A stretch of 64,000 bases of DNA. Source: Protula sp. h YS-2021 (taxonomy: Eukaryota > Annelida > Polychaeta > Sabellida > Serpulidae). The position numbers and the translations under genes were made by a program. Of the stretch, positions 23,086 through 36,599 are shown one piece after another (position 1 is the stretch's first letter; each line of letters begins with the position of its first letter). The stretch lies in NCBI GenBank assembly GCA_949752745.1, contig OX457031.1, positions 5,097,849-5,161,848 on the forward strand. Reading direction: 5' to 3'. Below the pieces are notes generated by a model. It worked only from the letters and a program-made list of their open reading frames with translations, did no database searches and was not told the origin of the DNA.

Positions 23086-26000
23086 TGAGGGATTCGGGGT
23101 TTTGGCCTTGCGGAAAAAATTGTCGTGCACCCAGGGAGCACACGTAGCTGTTTTAATGAAGCTATTGCAAAATATAATTGTCATCGGATAAGGGATAAAA
23201 TATTGATGTCTCTTAATCTTTGAAGAGTGTATATTTTTGTTCGTCGTTTTGCTAGAATCCGATATTTGGTTACAAAATATGTAAAGAGATATATTTTCAG
23301 GCAGGAGGGGGGAGGCACTCACGTGCAAATTGCTTACCATGCGTGTCCATGGCTGTTTAAACCGATACCTAAACTAGGAATGCTAACTAGTAATATAACT
23401 TTTTAATCAAAAGCGCCGCCGTGCATTACATAAAGAGCCTTCCGCGTTTTGACTGACCCCTATTCGTGGAGAGCTATCTTGTACTAAGGCTGCCTTTTGA
23501 CCCCCCCCCCCCCCCCCCACACGCGTAGTGCGGTACGGAAAGAACATCCCCCATTGTGTGGGAAACGTGGAGTAGCGAATGAAAAATGCTCCCTTTCCTA
23601 GCGATAATGTTACTATTTGCCGACATCTCTGGCCTCTAAATTATGCCAGTTTCTCCGAATTTATTATACGGGCATGGAAATATGTATGGTGCCAAGTGCC
23701 TCTATCCCTAGTACATTGTATTACATAGGAGTCGTAAGTGGTATCCTTCAAAATGCAAAACAATAATATCGCTCGAAATGTGTAAGGTAAGTGAAGCTTT
23801 CACGACTGTACTTTTACAACCAATAAACTGATAAACAATACCTAAATATCTATTCATGTAATGATACAATGTGCACCAGTATAGGTTGTCAGTTCACGCA
23901 GAGTACCAGTGTACATCCATAATGTGAACGTGTACATGTGCTAAAGCTTGTGCCTGCACACCTAACATTATGTACCCTTGCATTTATGAACACATTGTGA
24001 AGTGTCTTGCGGTTTCCACTGTCTGTTCGTGTGGCAGTCTGTACATTTAGTACGCGTGCATGTGGTACAGCGTACTCACATACAAACAAGCGTCTTGTAC
24101 AGCATAAGTAATCTACATATTGGCATTCGAAACATGAAAGGAAATAATTTTAAATATCTGGAAAAATAGTCACTTCAGTTATGCATAGTGCTGCATTGTT
24201 TAAAAATAGCGCGCTTTAACTTAATTGTGACGTCACTGCGCTTATTATTTAGCTATGAACAGTGAAATAAAATTTGAAGAGTAAAATATAATTAAAAATA
24301 TTATTTTACTAGTAAAATACCAAGCATGGTTTTGGTGTTATCGGGTGAAATGTATGAATAACTAAGCCAACGACATTGTTTTGCTTTCGTTGATGTGATT
24401 TGAGGCTTGACTTTTTTATGCCGGCCATTTTCCTCTTAAGATTTGGTGTTTACGAATTTCAATGAATATGCCTGTTGTTTACATTCGAGTCCTGTCGTTC
24501 TTTATGTGACTTTCGGCCTTTCTATTTAAAAAGGAAAATATAGTAAAAGATGCAAACAAATCAGTCTAAATATACACAGCAAGAGTTGTAAAAAATCACA
24601 CTTAATATGCACTGTGTCTTACGTAGTGATAAAATGTAGATGGCTACGACCTATGACATGCACAATGTTATAGTTCACAAACAAATTAGCCGGATAATAG
24701 TCTGGTGTACTGTATACTAGAATAGCTTGGAGGACTATCAAAGCACATAAAAAACCGTAGGTGGAGGAAGGATGCTTCAGTAGAAACTGGTTACAATGGT
24801 TACCATGCGTGTTCATGACTTTTTCAAACACAACGCAGGCCGCTAGGTATGAAATGATGTCCTCTTTTTAACAAAACTCGGAGAGCAGTTCTGGAACTAC
24901 CCCGTTTTAATGTTACACCAAGAATGCTGATGAAAAGTACTATCATTTATAACTAAACTGGCGTTCCGCGCGGAGCTCGTCTGGCTTCCAAATTACCTCC
25001 TATCCCCGCATTTTAGGGACGCGCATGGCAACACGTATGATGCAAAGTTGCCTCCCCCATCCTCCCCCAATCCAGGAGGCAGCGCATATTAAAAACCAAA
25101 TATTCAATTGCTCGATACCAAACAAGTACAACACAAAAAAGGTGTAATTCTGAAAATATTTGATAGAAAAGGTTGCATTATGAGAATAATTTCTACTTCA
25201 TTACGTGGCTGTGTTATCGGAATCAAAAGCTGGTAAAGCTATCTGCTTTCCTTTGTTTTTATTTGAATTATAACGTCAACAGCCGTAATAGACTAGCGCC
25301 ATCCATTGGAGGCTTTTGGGAAGGGTTGTGTAAAGGTTCCTTGCTTCGAGTGCTTGAACTTGAATTCCCGGTGCAGGGTCGTATCGAGGTTCACCAACTT
25401 TATTTATATATTATAGAAATATGTAAGACGGGCAAAGTCAGTTTATGAAAGTCATTGCATGAAATGGTGAATAACCTGGTGTTGAACCTGGAGAGTTTTT
25501 AATCCAAAATGCCCCCATTCTAATCGATTATCTTATCAAAGTTAAAAAATACAGTATTAAAGAACGTGAAAATTTACAATTTACAATTTGCAAAATTTGG
25601 AGCGTTGAATGGTTCATTATTAGTTTTAAGTGTTAGGATGTAGTGTTTTGAGACAGAGAAAAGGTTTCTGAGAAAATAAAAAACCTTGTTTTTAGTGAAT
25701 GTGACTGTGGAGATTAGGTTCTATTATGTTTTAAACAAAAGAAGTATTGCTGTATTGCATAATGTACTGATTTTATTCTTGTGTGGGCAAGTCTTGCTGT
25801 CAATTTTAAGTACATGGAAGATCAAATAAAGGTCAAGGACAAAGTGGGTGTGGCTTCATTTTAAACCGTCTGTAAATGACTTCATCCACATAGAATTAAC
25901 ACGAACAGCGTTATACCGGATACCAATATTGCACAATTATTGATGTTTTCACGAGGCTATTCACGTGTTATGACTGCAGCAGCGGCTGCAATATACTAGC

Positions 26001-26208
26001 TGCAGGAAACCACATGCCGAATCCTCATTTCTGTAAAGCCCCGAGGCCGGCCACTCACTGTTAAATTGATTGCCATGCATGTGCATGACTTTCAAAACTA
26101 CCTCTAAACGTAGGATGCTAACTACACACCATTTTTAAACCAAATCATGTAGTGCTGTTCCAAAATAGGCCCCTTTTACGGTAATGCTGAATGATAATTC
26201 CCCACCCC
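23086..26208. repeat. Array unit 1
   Basis: First 3123-base unit. It has a C run near 23502-23518 that is interrupted in units 2 and 3. Confidence 0.9.
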
Positions 26209-29200
26209 TGAGGGATTCGGGGTTTTGGCCTTGCGGAAAAAATTGTCGTGCACCCAGGGAGCACACTTAGCTGTTTTAATGAAGCTATTGCAAAATATAA
26301 TTGTCATCGGATAAGGAATAAAATATTGATGTCTCTTAATCTTTGAAGAGTGTATATTTTTGTTCGTCGTTTTGCTAGAATCCGATATTTGGTTACAAAA
26401 TATGTAAAGAGATATATTTTCAGGCAGGAGGGGGGAGGCACTCACGTGCAAATTGCTTACCATGCGTGTCCATGGCTGTTTAAACCGATACCTAAACTAG
26501 GAATGTTAACTAGTAATATAACTTTTTAATCAAAAGCGCCGCCGTGCATTACATAAAGAGCCTTCCGCGTTCTGACTGACCCCTATGCGTGGAGAGCTAT
26601 CTTGTACTAAGGCTGCCTTTTGACCCCCCACCCCCCCCCCCACACGCGTAGTGCGGTACGGAAAGAACATCCCCCATTGTGTGGGAAACGTGGAGTAGCG
26701 AATGAAAAATGCTCCCTTTCCTAGCGATAATGTTACTATTTGCCGACATCTCTGGCCTCTAAATTATGCCAGTTTCTCCGAATTTATTATTCGGGCATGG
26801 AAATATGTATGGTGCCAAGTGCCTCTACCCCTAGTACATTGTATTACATAGGAGTCGTAAGTGGTATCCTTCAAAATGCAAAACAATAACATCGCTCGAA
26901 ATGTGTAAGGTAAGTGAAGCTTTCACGACTGTACTTTTACAACCAATAAACTGATAAACAATACCTAAATATCTATGCATGTAATGATACAATGTGCACC
27001 AGTATAGGTTGTCAGTTCACGCAGATTACCAGTGTACATCCATAATGTGAACGTGTACATGTGCTAAAGCTTGTGCCTGCACACCTAACATTATGTACCC
27101 TTGCATTTATGAACACATTGTGAAGTGTCTTGCGGTTTCCACTGTCTGTTCGTGTGGCAGTCTGTACATTTAGTACGCGTGCATGTGGTACAGCGTACTC
27201 ACATACAAACAAGCGTCTTGTACAGCATAAGTAATCTACATATTGGCATTCGAAACATGAAAGGAAATAATTTTAAATATCTGGAAAAATAGTCACTTCA
27301 GTTATGCATAGTGCTGCATTGTTTAAAAATAGCGCGCTTTAACTTAATTGTGACGTCACTGCGCTTATTATTTAGCTATGAACAGTGAAATAAAATTTGA
27401 AGAGTAAAATATAATTAAAAATATTATTTTACTAGTAAAATACCAAACATGGTTTTGGTGTTATCGGGTGAAATGTATGAATAACCAAGCCAACGACATT
27501 GTTTTGCTTTCGTTGATGTGATTTGAGGCTTGACTTTTTTATGCCGGCCATTTTCCTCTTAAGATTTGGTGTTTACGAATTTAAATGAATATGCCTGTTG
27601 TTTACATTCGAGTCCTGTCGTTCTTTATGTGAATTCTGGCCTTTCTATTTAAAAAGGAAAATATAATAAAAGATGCAAACAAATCAATCTAAATATACTC
27701 ATCAAGAGTTGTAAAAAATCACACTTAATATGCATTGTGTCTCACGTAGTGATAAAATGTAGATGGCTACGACCTATGGCATGCACATTGTTATAGTTCA
27801 CAAACAAATTAGCCGTATAATAGTTTGGTGTACTATATTCCAGTATACTAGAATAGCTTGGAGGACTACCAAAGCACATAGAAAACCGTGGGTGGAGGAA
27901 GGATGCTTCAGCAGAAACTGGTTACCATGGTTACCATGCGTGTTCATGACTTTTTCAAACACAACGCAGAGCGCTAGGTATGAAATGATGTCCTCTTTGT
28001 AACAAAACTCGGAGAGCAGTTCTGGAACTACCCCGTTTTAATGTTACACCAAGAATGCTGAATGAAAAGTACTATCTTTTATAACTAAACTGGCGTTCCG
28101 CGCGGAGCTCGTCTGGCTTCCAAATTACCCCCTATTCCCTCATTTTAGGGACGCGCATGGCAACACGTATGATGCAAAGTTGCCTCCCCCACCCTCCCCA
28201 AATCCAGGAGGCAGCGCATATTCAAAACTAAACATTCAATTGTTCGATACCAAACAAGTACAACACAAAAAAGGTGCAATTCTGAAAATATTTGATAGAA
28301 AAGGTTGCATTATGAGAATAATTTCTACTTCATTACGTGGCTGTGTTATCTGAATCAAAAGCTGGTAAAGCTATCTGCTTTCCTTTGGTTTTGTTTGCAT
28401 TATGACGTCAACAGCCGTAATAGACTTGCGCCATTCATTGGAGGCTTTTGGGAAGGGTTGTGTAGAGGTTCCTTGCTTCGAGTGCGTGAACTTGAATTCT
28501 TGGTGCAGGGTCGTATAGAGGTTCACCAACTTTATTTTTACATTATGGAAATATGTAAGACGGGGAAAGTCAGTTTATGAAAGTCATTGCATGAAATGGC
28601 GAATAACCTGGTGAAAAATCTGGGGAGTTTTTAATCCAAAATGTCCCCATTCAAAGGGATTATCTTTTCAAAGTTAAAAAATACAGTATTAAAGAACGTG
28701 AAAATTTACAATTTACAATTTGCAAAATTTGGAGCGTTGAATGGTTCATTATTAGTTTTATGTGTTAGGATGTAGTGTTTTGAGACAGAGAAAAGGTTTC
28801 TGAGAAAATAAAAAACCTTGTTTTTAGTGAATGTGACTGTGGAGATTAGGTTCTATTATGTTTTAAACAAAAGAAGTATTGCTGTATTGCATAATGTACT
28901 GATTTTATTCTTGTGTGGGCAAGTCTTGCTGTCAATTTTAAGTACATGGAAGATCAAATAAAGGTCAAGGACAAAGTGGGTGTGGCTTCATTTTAAACCG
29001 TCTGTAAATGACTTCATCCACATAGAATTAACACGAACAGCGTTATACCGGATACCAATATTGCACAATTATTGATGTTTTCACGAGGCTATTCACGTGT
29101 TATGACTGCAGCAGCGGCTGCAATATACTAGCTGCAGGAAACCACATGCCGAATCCTCATTTCAGTAAAGCCCCGAGGCCGGCCACTCACTGTTAAATTG

Positions 29201-29340
29201 ATTGCCATGCATGTGCATGACTTTCAAAACTACCTCTAAACGTAGGATGCTAACTACACACCATTTTTAAACCAAATCATGTAGTGCTGTTCCAAAATAG
29301 GCCCCTTTTACGGTAATGCTGAATGATAATTCCCCACCCC
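26209..29340. repeat. Array unit 2
   Basis: Second unit, 3132 bases. It shares with unit 3, against unit 1, several small differences, for example an extra actatattccagt near 27831. Confidence 0.9.
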
Positions 29341-32300
29341 TGAGGGATTCGGGGTTTTGGCCTTGCGGAAAAAATTGTCGTGCACCCAGGGAGCACACTT
29401 AGCTGTTTTAATGAAGCTATTGCAAAATATAATTGTCATCGGATAAGGAATAAAATATTGATGTCTCTTAATCTTTGAAGAGTGTATATTTTTGTTCGTC
29501 GTTTTGCTAGAATCCGATATTTGGTTACAAAATATGTAAAGAGATATATTTTCAGGCAGGAGGGGGGAGGCACTCACGTGCAAATTGCTTACCATGCGTG
29601 TCCATGGCTGTTTAAACCGATACCTAAACTAGGAATGTTAACTAGTAATATAACTTTTTAATCAAAAGCGCCGCCGTGCATTACATAAAGAGCCTTCCGC
29701 GTTCTGACTGACCCCTATGCGTGGAGAGCTATCTTGTACTAAGGCTGCCTTTTGACCCCCCACCCCCCCCCCCCCCACACGCGTAGTGCGGTACGGAAAG
29801 AACATCCCCCATTGTGTGGGAAACGTGGAGTAGCGAATGAAAAATGCTCCCTTTCCTAGCGATAATGTTACTATTTGCCGACATCTCTGGCCTCTAAATT
29901 ATGCCAGTTTCTCCGAATTTATTATTCGGGCATGGAAATATGTATGGTGCCAAGTGCCTCTACCCCTAGTACATTGTATTACATAGGAGTCGTAAGTGGT
30001 ATCCTTCAAAATGCAAAACAATAACATCGCTCGAAATGTGTAAGGTAAGTGAAGCTTTCACGACTGTACTTTTACAACCAATAAACTGATAAACAATACC
30101 TAAATATCTATGCATGTAATGATACAATGTGCACCAGTATAGGTTGTCAGTTCACGCAGAGTACCAGTGTACATCCATAATGTGAACGTGTACATGTGCT
30201 AAAGCTTGTGCCTGCACACCTAACATTATGTACCCTTGCATTTATGAACACATTGTGAAGTGTCTTGCGGTTTCCACTGTCTGTTCGTGTGGCAGTCTGT
30301 ACATTTAGTACGCGTGCATGTGGTACAGCGTACTCACATACAAACAAGCGTCTTGTACAGCATAAGTAATCTACATATTGGCATTCGAAACATGAAAGGA
30401 AATAATTTTAAATATCTGGAAAAATAGTCACTTCAGTTATGCATAGTGCTGCATTGTTTAAAAATAGCGCGCTTTAACTTAATTGTGACGTCACTGCGCT
30501 TATTATTTAGCTATGAACAGTGAAATAAAATTTGAAGAGTAAAATATAATTAAAAATATTATTTTACTAGTAAAATACCAAACATGGTTTTGGTGTTATC
30601 GGGTGAAATGTATGAATAACCAAGCCAACGACATTGTTTTGCTTTCGTTGATGTGATTTGAGGCTTGACTTTTTTATGCCGGCCATTTTCCTCTTAAGAT
30701 TTGGTGTTTACGAATTTAAATGAATATGCCTGTTGTTTACATTCGAGTTCTGTCGTTCTTTATGTGAATTCTGGCCTTTCTATTTAAAAGGAAAATATAA
30801 TAAAAGATGCAAACAAATCAATCTAAATATACTCATCAAGAGTTGTAAAAAATCACACTTAATATGCATTGTGTCTCACGTAGTGATAAAATGTAGATGG
30901 CTACGACCTATGGCATGCACATTGTTATAGTTCACAAACAAATTAGCCGTATAATAGTTTGGTGTACTATATTCCAGTATACTAGAATAGCTTGGAGGAC
31001 TACCAAAGCACATAGAAAACCGTGGGTGGAGGAAGGATGCTTCAGCAGAAACTGGTTACCATGGTTACCATGCGTGTTCATGACTTTTTCAAACACAACG
31101 CAGAGCGCTAGGTATGAAATGATGTCCTCTTTGTAACAAAACTCGGAGAGCAGTTCTGGAACTACCCCGTTTTAATGTTACACCAAGAATGCTGAATGAA
31201 AAGTACTATCTTTTATAACTAAACTGGCGTTCCGCGCGGAGCTCGTCTGGCTTCCAAATTACCCCCTATTCCCTCATTTTAGGGACGCGCATGGCAACAC
31301 GTATGATGCAAAGTTGCCTCCCCCACCCTCCCCAAATCCAGGAGGCAGCGCATATTCAAAACTAAACATTCAATTGTTCGATACCAAACAAGTACAACAC
31401 AAAAAAGGTGCAATTCTGAAAATATTTGATAGAAAAGGTAGCATTATGGGAATAATTTCTACTTCATTACGTGGCTGTGTTATCTGAATCAAAAGCTGGT
31501 AAAGCTATCTGCTTTCCTTTGTTTTTGTTTGCATTATGACGTCAACAGCCGTAATAGACTTGCGCCATTCATTGGAGGCTTTTGGGAAGGGTTGTGTAGA
31601 GGTTCCTTGCTTCGAGTGCGTGAACTTGAATTCTTGGTGCAGGGTCGTATAGAGGTTCACCAACTTTATTTTTACATTATGGAAATATGTAAGACGGGGA
31701 AAGTCAGTTTATGAAAGTCATTGCATGAAATGGCGAATAACCTGGTGTTGAATCTGGGGAGTTTTTAATCCAAAATGTCCCCATTCTAAGGGATTATCTT
31801 TTCAAAGTTAAAAAATACAGTATTAAAGAACGTGAAAATTTACAATTTACAATTTGCAAAATTTGGAGCGTTGAATGGTTCATTATAAGTTTTAAATGTT
31901 AGGAGGTAGTGTTTTGAGACAAGAAAAGGTTTCTGGGAAAATGAAAAAACTTTGTTTTTAGTGAATGTGACTGTGGAGTATAGGTTCTATTGTGTTTTAA
32001 ACAAAAGTAGTATTGCTGTATTGCATAATGTACTGATTTTATTCTTGTGTGGGCAAGTCTTGCTGTCAATTTTAAGTACATGGAAGATCAAATAAAGGTC
32101 AAGGACAAAGTGGGTGTGGCTTCATTTTAAACCGTCTGTAAATGACTTCATCCACATAGAATTAACACGAACAGCGTTATACCGGATACCAATATTGCAC
32201 AATTATTGATGTTTTCACGAGGCTATTCACGTGTTATGACTGCATCAGCGGCTGCAATATACTAGCTGCAGGAAACCACATGCCGAATCCTCATTTCAGT

Positions 32301-32476
32301 AAAGCCCCGAATCCGGTCACTCACTGTTAAATTGATTGCCATGCGTGTGCATGAATTTCAAAGCTACCTCTAAACGTAGGATGCTAACTACACACCAATT
32401 TTAAACCAAAACATGTAGTGCTGTTCCGAAATAGGCCCCTTTTTCGGGAATGCTGAATGATAATTCCCCACCCCTC
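29341..32476. repeat. Array unit 3
   Basis: Third unit. Its last 700 bases carry private substitutions and indels (for example near 31890-31990) not seen in units 1 and 2, as expected for the edge of an array shaped by unequal crossing-over. Confidence 0.9.
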
Positions 32477-33040
32477 TCCTTTCTAACGAAATTAACACTC
32501 AAAAATATCTCCCCTTTCTGTGCGCTTTTAAAGGACACGTGTGTTAACATATGCGATAGCAAGTTCCCCAGCCATAGATTAAAGCACCTCAGAGTCTCTA
32601 GTTCTACAGCAGCGTTGCCACTAAACTGCTGCCTACAACGTGGATACATTCAAGTCAGTAAAAGCGTGTACTATAGAATGCCTGGCTGCTATTTTCTGCA
32701 CACAGTCATTCTCTTACACGATCTTATATAAATATAAACTTGTTTTAAGGGGTGGCGGACAAAGTCATTAGGTAAATATAGCTTACATAAACAAATACTT
32801 TCCTTTTGCATGGACAATGAAAGAGAAAGCCAGTTCTCTGCCAACGTCCCCGCAGTGCCGAGAAATTTTGAGCTTTGGACCAGACCATCGCTCCAGTCAA
32901 CTGAGCAAACAGTCAGCTTGTTTATTTGCACAATTTTGCTGACACAAGTGACGTATTTGACAGCTCTTGTTTATATATTTTTTATTTTGTATACTTAAAA
33001 ATGGTATTACTTTTTAAAAAAAAATCATTGCGGCAATTTT
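32477..33040. other. Unassigned non-coding stretch
   Basis: Unique sequence right of the array. No recognisable gene. Confidence 0.35.
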
Positions 33041-33044
33041 CTTC

Positions 33045-33445
33045 ATGACAGTGGTGTTCACTTTACATGCCACCTCAATGGTGTTATCAACCCTCAACGA
33101 AAAAAAAGCCTCTAAACATAATGATACAAAAACACCCTGGCGCAGCCGTCGCATTTATTTCCATCTCGCCATGGGATTAGGCCTAGTTTTAGATTTCACA
33201 TTACTGTCACGTCAATGCTATTATCAACCGACAATCGACAAAAGCCTCTGAACAAAATGATATAAAACAACCCTGGCTATCGTTTTTATCTCCATCTCGT
33301 CATGGCATTTGTTCTAGTTTTAGGTGTCAATTCATTTCACATAAATTTTGTTATGAACTGGAAACTGACCAAGCCACTGAGCACAATGATACAAAAGCGC
33401 CCTGGTGCCATTAGCATTTTCATTTGCATGAAGTTCAATACAATT
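33045..33445. repeat. Three degenerate copies of a 115-160 base unit
   Basis: Each copy has a block like acaatgatacaaaa, cgccctgg, catctcg and catggcattt. The 115-codon open frame starting at 33302 is built partly from this repeat and has no recognisable domain, so I do not call it a gene. Confidence 0.7.
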
Positions 33446-33764
33446 TTTAATACTCTTCTCAGGATTGCATTTACAAGTGGAGTTGTATACACTCAGCCCA
33501 ACATGCTGTTGGTGTACATTTCATTGGTTCCCGTTTCACGATTCCTTTATGCTTTGATGGACCGCGGTGTCACATGGATAACCTACCTGATTTTTATGAT
33601 AAAGTACCAGCTGTTATACATAACGCGTTTTTTCTATCTGCAAAATTGAAAAAAAATGAATTAAAGGTCCTTAAACTGTTGTCGCAATTCTTTTAAGCTT
33701 CATTTTTGTGATTAACTTTTGGATCAGCGGTAGAGAATCAAATCAAAGAAATAAAACTGTCTTT

Positions 33765-34005
33765 CATGGAAATAACTAAAACCGACTGATTGGCGACGAA
33801 AACAGTAAAACCAACTGATTGGCAACGAAAACAGTAAAACCAACTGATTGGCAACGAAAACAGTAAAACCAATTGATCGACAACGAAAACAGTAAAACAA
33901 ACTGATTATCACGGAAATTAGTAAAAGCAACCGATTCTTAGCGAAAACAATAGAACCAATTGATTGCCAACGAAATCAGTACAACCAACTGATTGTAAAA
34001 ACTCT
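33765..34005. repeat. 29-base minisatellite, about eight copies
   Basis: Unit close to cgaaaacagtaaaaccaact plus gattggcaa, with increasing divergence to the right. Confidence 0.9.
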
Positions 34006-34213
34006 GTGTGTATAACCGAAATCAGTGACACTAACAAATTATCATGGACATTGCGTCCATTTTCCGACCTGGAAAAATGCCACTGTCGTGTGTTTAATGA
34101 TACAAATGTTAACAACAGTGAAATCTTCCCCTTTTAAAAAACTGGTGATTACACATTAAACGTCACAAGCTACATTCTGTCCGCGGGTTGCAGGAAAGAG
34201 CATAAAACAAGAA

Positions 34214-34511
34214 TCAGCTTCTTGCTGGATTATTTGTGTGATGCAAAGAAATGATCCGTGGTTTCAATTCACGACTTTGGTCATTAACTCTTGATACAAA
34301 TATTCCAAAAACAAGTGACGTCACAGCAGACAGCACATAGCAGACGACTTTTTCGGTGATTCCTTTGGGATCGTCTGCTCAGGCGTTGAGCGTTGAGCAG
34401 CAGTGTTCAGAGACTCGTCGCTTGCCTTACAGGCTGGAGAATTGCCAACTATCTCCAGATTCTTCTCATTGGTTTTCACAAATATCTGGTCTTGTTTGGT
34501 CTCATAATCGT
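34214..34511 (-). pseudogene. Copy of the 3' end of the TIR gene
   Basis: This segment is a near copy of 37182-37475, the 3' end of the last exon of gene A plus about 100 bases of downstream sequence. On the minus strand it keeps the frame for about 62 codons up to a TGA at 34321-34323, with a tail ending KKSSAMCCLL; gene A ends [10 protein letters not shown]. No TIR domain or acceptor precedes it, so it is probably a truncated duplicate and not a working exon. It shows that the locus has been copied more than once. Confidence 0.85.
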
Positions 34512-34839
34512 CTCATAATATTGTACTTCATGAGGTAAGATCGCGACAAAGAAATAGACACATAAACAACCAATGAAACAGCGCATTCCTTTTCGGTAAC
34601 CAATGTTTTCTAAAACTAGAAAGTTATCAAAACTACATTCTATAAACTAATGCATACGGCATCTTCGTTCTTATTTTCAGTATTTTAACTTCATTTTAGA
34701 CGTGTTAATTTATAAATGAATTTATATATGACGTATTCTATGTGTATTCTATTATGAACAAAGAGGCAGATAATAAGTAGTAAGTGGTAATGAATATTGG
34801 TTATGAATAGCATTTAAATGGCAGAAAGTGTCGAATATT

Positions 34840-35335
34840 GATTGATATTTGCAAAGCACAAGGGTTCATATGAACACAGCGCTGAAGAGTTCTCATGACT
34901 GACGGAGTAGAGATGCTCAAACCAATGATGAGAGACGTGCATACAGTTGAAAAGCAAGTGATTTTCTCATGATTCTTATATGAGGGGGAATATTGTTTTA
35001 TGACGGAGTAAAGATGTTTAAGCCAATGGTATAAGATTCGCATACTATTGGCAAATAGGAGATTTTCTGATGACTTTATATATGAGTGGATATCGTGAAA
35101 ATTTCTTATGACTGCCGGACCAGATGGTCATACGAATGGTATGAGATGCTCATACAGTTGGCTAGCAGGTTTTCTTATGCCTTTTTATATGAGTGGGTAT
35201 CGTGAAAAGGTGGTCATACGAATGGTAAGAGATGCGCATACAGTTGGCTAGCAGGTTTCCTTATGCCTTTTTATATGAGTGGGTATCGTGAAGAGTTCTT
35301 ATGACTGGCGGGCATGAGCTGTTCATACGAATGCG
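34840..35335. repeat. Degenerate repeat of about 95-125 bases
   Basis: Four to five copies containing tatatgagtgggtatcgtga, gaatggtatgagatgc and catacagttggctagcaggt. No coding content. Confidence 0.8.
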
Positions 35336-35639
35336 TATACGAATTAATGAATATAAATGAATGAGATTTTCCCACGAATGGCAAACATTAGATACATATA
35401 TTAATGGTTAGCACGAGATAAATTTCACTTGATTTTATGTATTATTTATTAAAGCCCTGCAGTTTCTTGACCAGTATTGGTTGCAATGTCTATTTTTGCT
35501 AAAAGCAATAAATCACATGCAAATTAAGTGATTAGTATTCATATTTGAAACTAATGAAAGGCTTTTTAAGTACCACATGCAACGATGTGTATTTTTATTC
35601 AGGTAAACTAAGTGACAATGCGTATGGAATGCCATTTTC

Positions 35640-36470
35640 ACATTTATTAGGAAATAATTGACATCAAGAATTAATTTTTGATCTCAAAAATGGATTTTTG
35701 ATATCCGGAATTAATTTGTGATCTCAAAGAATCCATATTGTGATATCAAGAATTAATTTTTGCTATCTGTTATTGTATTTTTGATATCTCTAAATGCATT
35801 CTTGATCTCAAAAATAATTTTTGATTTCAATAAATATTTAGAGATATCAAAATGATTTAATGATATCTAAAATTGATTTTTTGAGATCCAAAATTAAATT
35901 CATGACAGCACAAATTAAATATTTGAGAGCAAAATATCAGTATGGAGCTCAGTAATTCATTAATTCATTTTCCTATTATTGATATCAAGAATTTATTTCA
36001 AAAGATCAATATTTCAGGATGATACTTTTTTAATTTGTATTTTGAAATTTGCAAATGATTTTTTGATCTCAAAAATTGATTTTTGATATCAAAATGTCAG
36101 TCTATTTTTTTAAATAAAAATTCAGAAACACACGTCTGTAAATAAATAATGGCTGGTTCTTGTATGCAGAATCTTCCTTTAAATTTTTAATGTACAAAAT
36201 AGAAGCGATTCTTGAGATCAAAAATTGTGTTGCTATTATTAATCTCAATAATTCAAGTTTTCATCTCCAAAATTTAATTGAAGATTCGTTATATTTTTTG
36301 TAAATGCGTGTCTCCCGTATGAATTTTTAAGATTGCAAAATTGATTTTTTGATCTCAAAAATAAAATTTTGCCATCTAAAATTCAATTATTGATTTCAAA
36401 ATATAAATTATTGAGCTCGTCATTGATTTATTGATATCTTGAATTATATTTTGATATCAAAAATAAGCAT
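35640..36470. repeat. AT-rich GATATC/GATCTC repeat
   Basis: Dozens of copies of ttttgatatcaaaaatt and ttttgatctcaaaaatt type units about 25-30 bases apart. The core is palindromic, so the array is rich in short inverted repeats. Confidence 0.9.
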
Positions 36471-36599
36471 TAAATGTTAAAACGGCATTGCATAAATGAG
36501 TATATCCTTTTAAGCGCAAATGAATTTATCGTCTTAATTGGCAAGCTGTCGGTACGTGCTGTGTTATCCGTCCCTGCTGCCAGTCTGAGCTTTGTTTTA

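Larger units (their letters stand above)
23086..32476. repeat. Tandem array of three 3.13 kb units
   Basis: Unit starts tgagggattcggggttttgg at 23086, 26209 and 29341 and the array ends at about 32476 with ccccacccct, the same bases that precede each unit start. Spacings are 3123 and 3132 bases. Units 2 and 3 are nearly identical over much of their length; unit 1 differs most at about 24600-25500 and unit 3 most near its right end. No conserved protein, splice-consistent exon or RNA gene is visible; the short open frames lie in fixed positions because the units are copies. An intergenic satellite-like array is the safest reading. Confidence 0.95.

Noticed and set aside
23008..32000. Recurring short open frames in the 3.13 kb units as a gene family
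   Set aside because: They recur because the units are copies. They lack domains, and the longest frame in unit 1 is truncated or extended at the unit border.
33302..33649. Hydrophobic 115-codon open frame as a membrane-protein gene
   Set aside because: Its first part is one copy of a degenerate repeat also present in non-coding form to its left, there are no supporting splice or domain signs, and AT-rich DNA readily gives hydrophobic frames.
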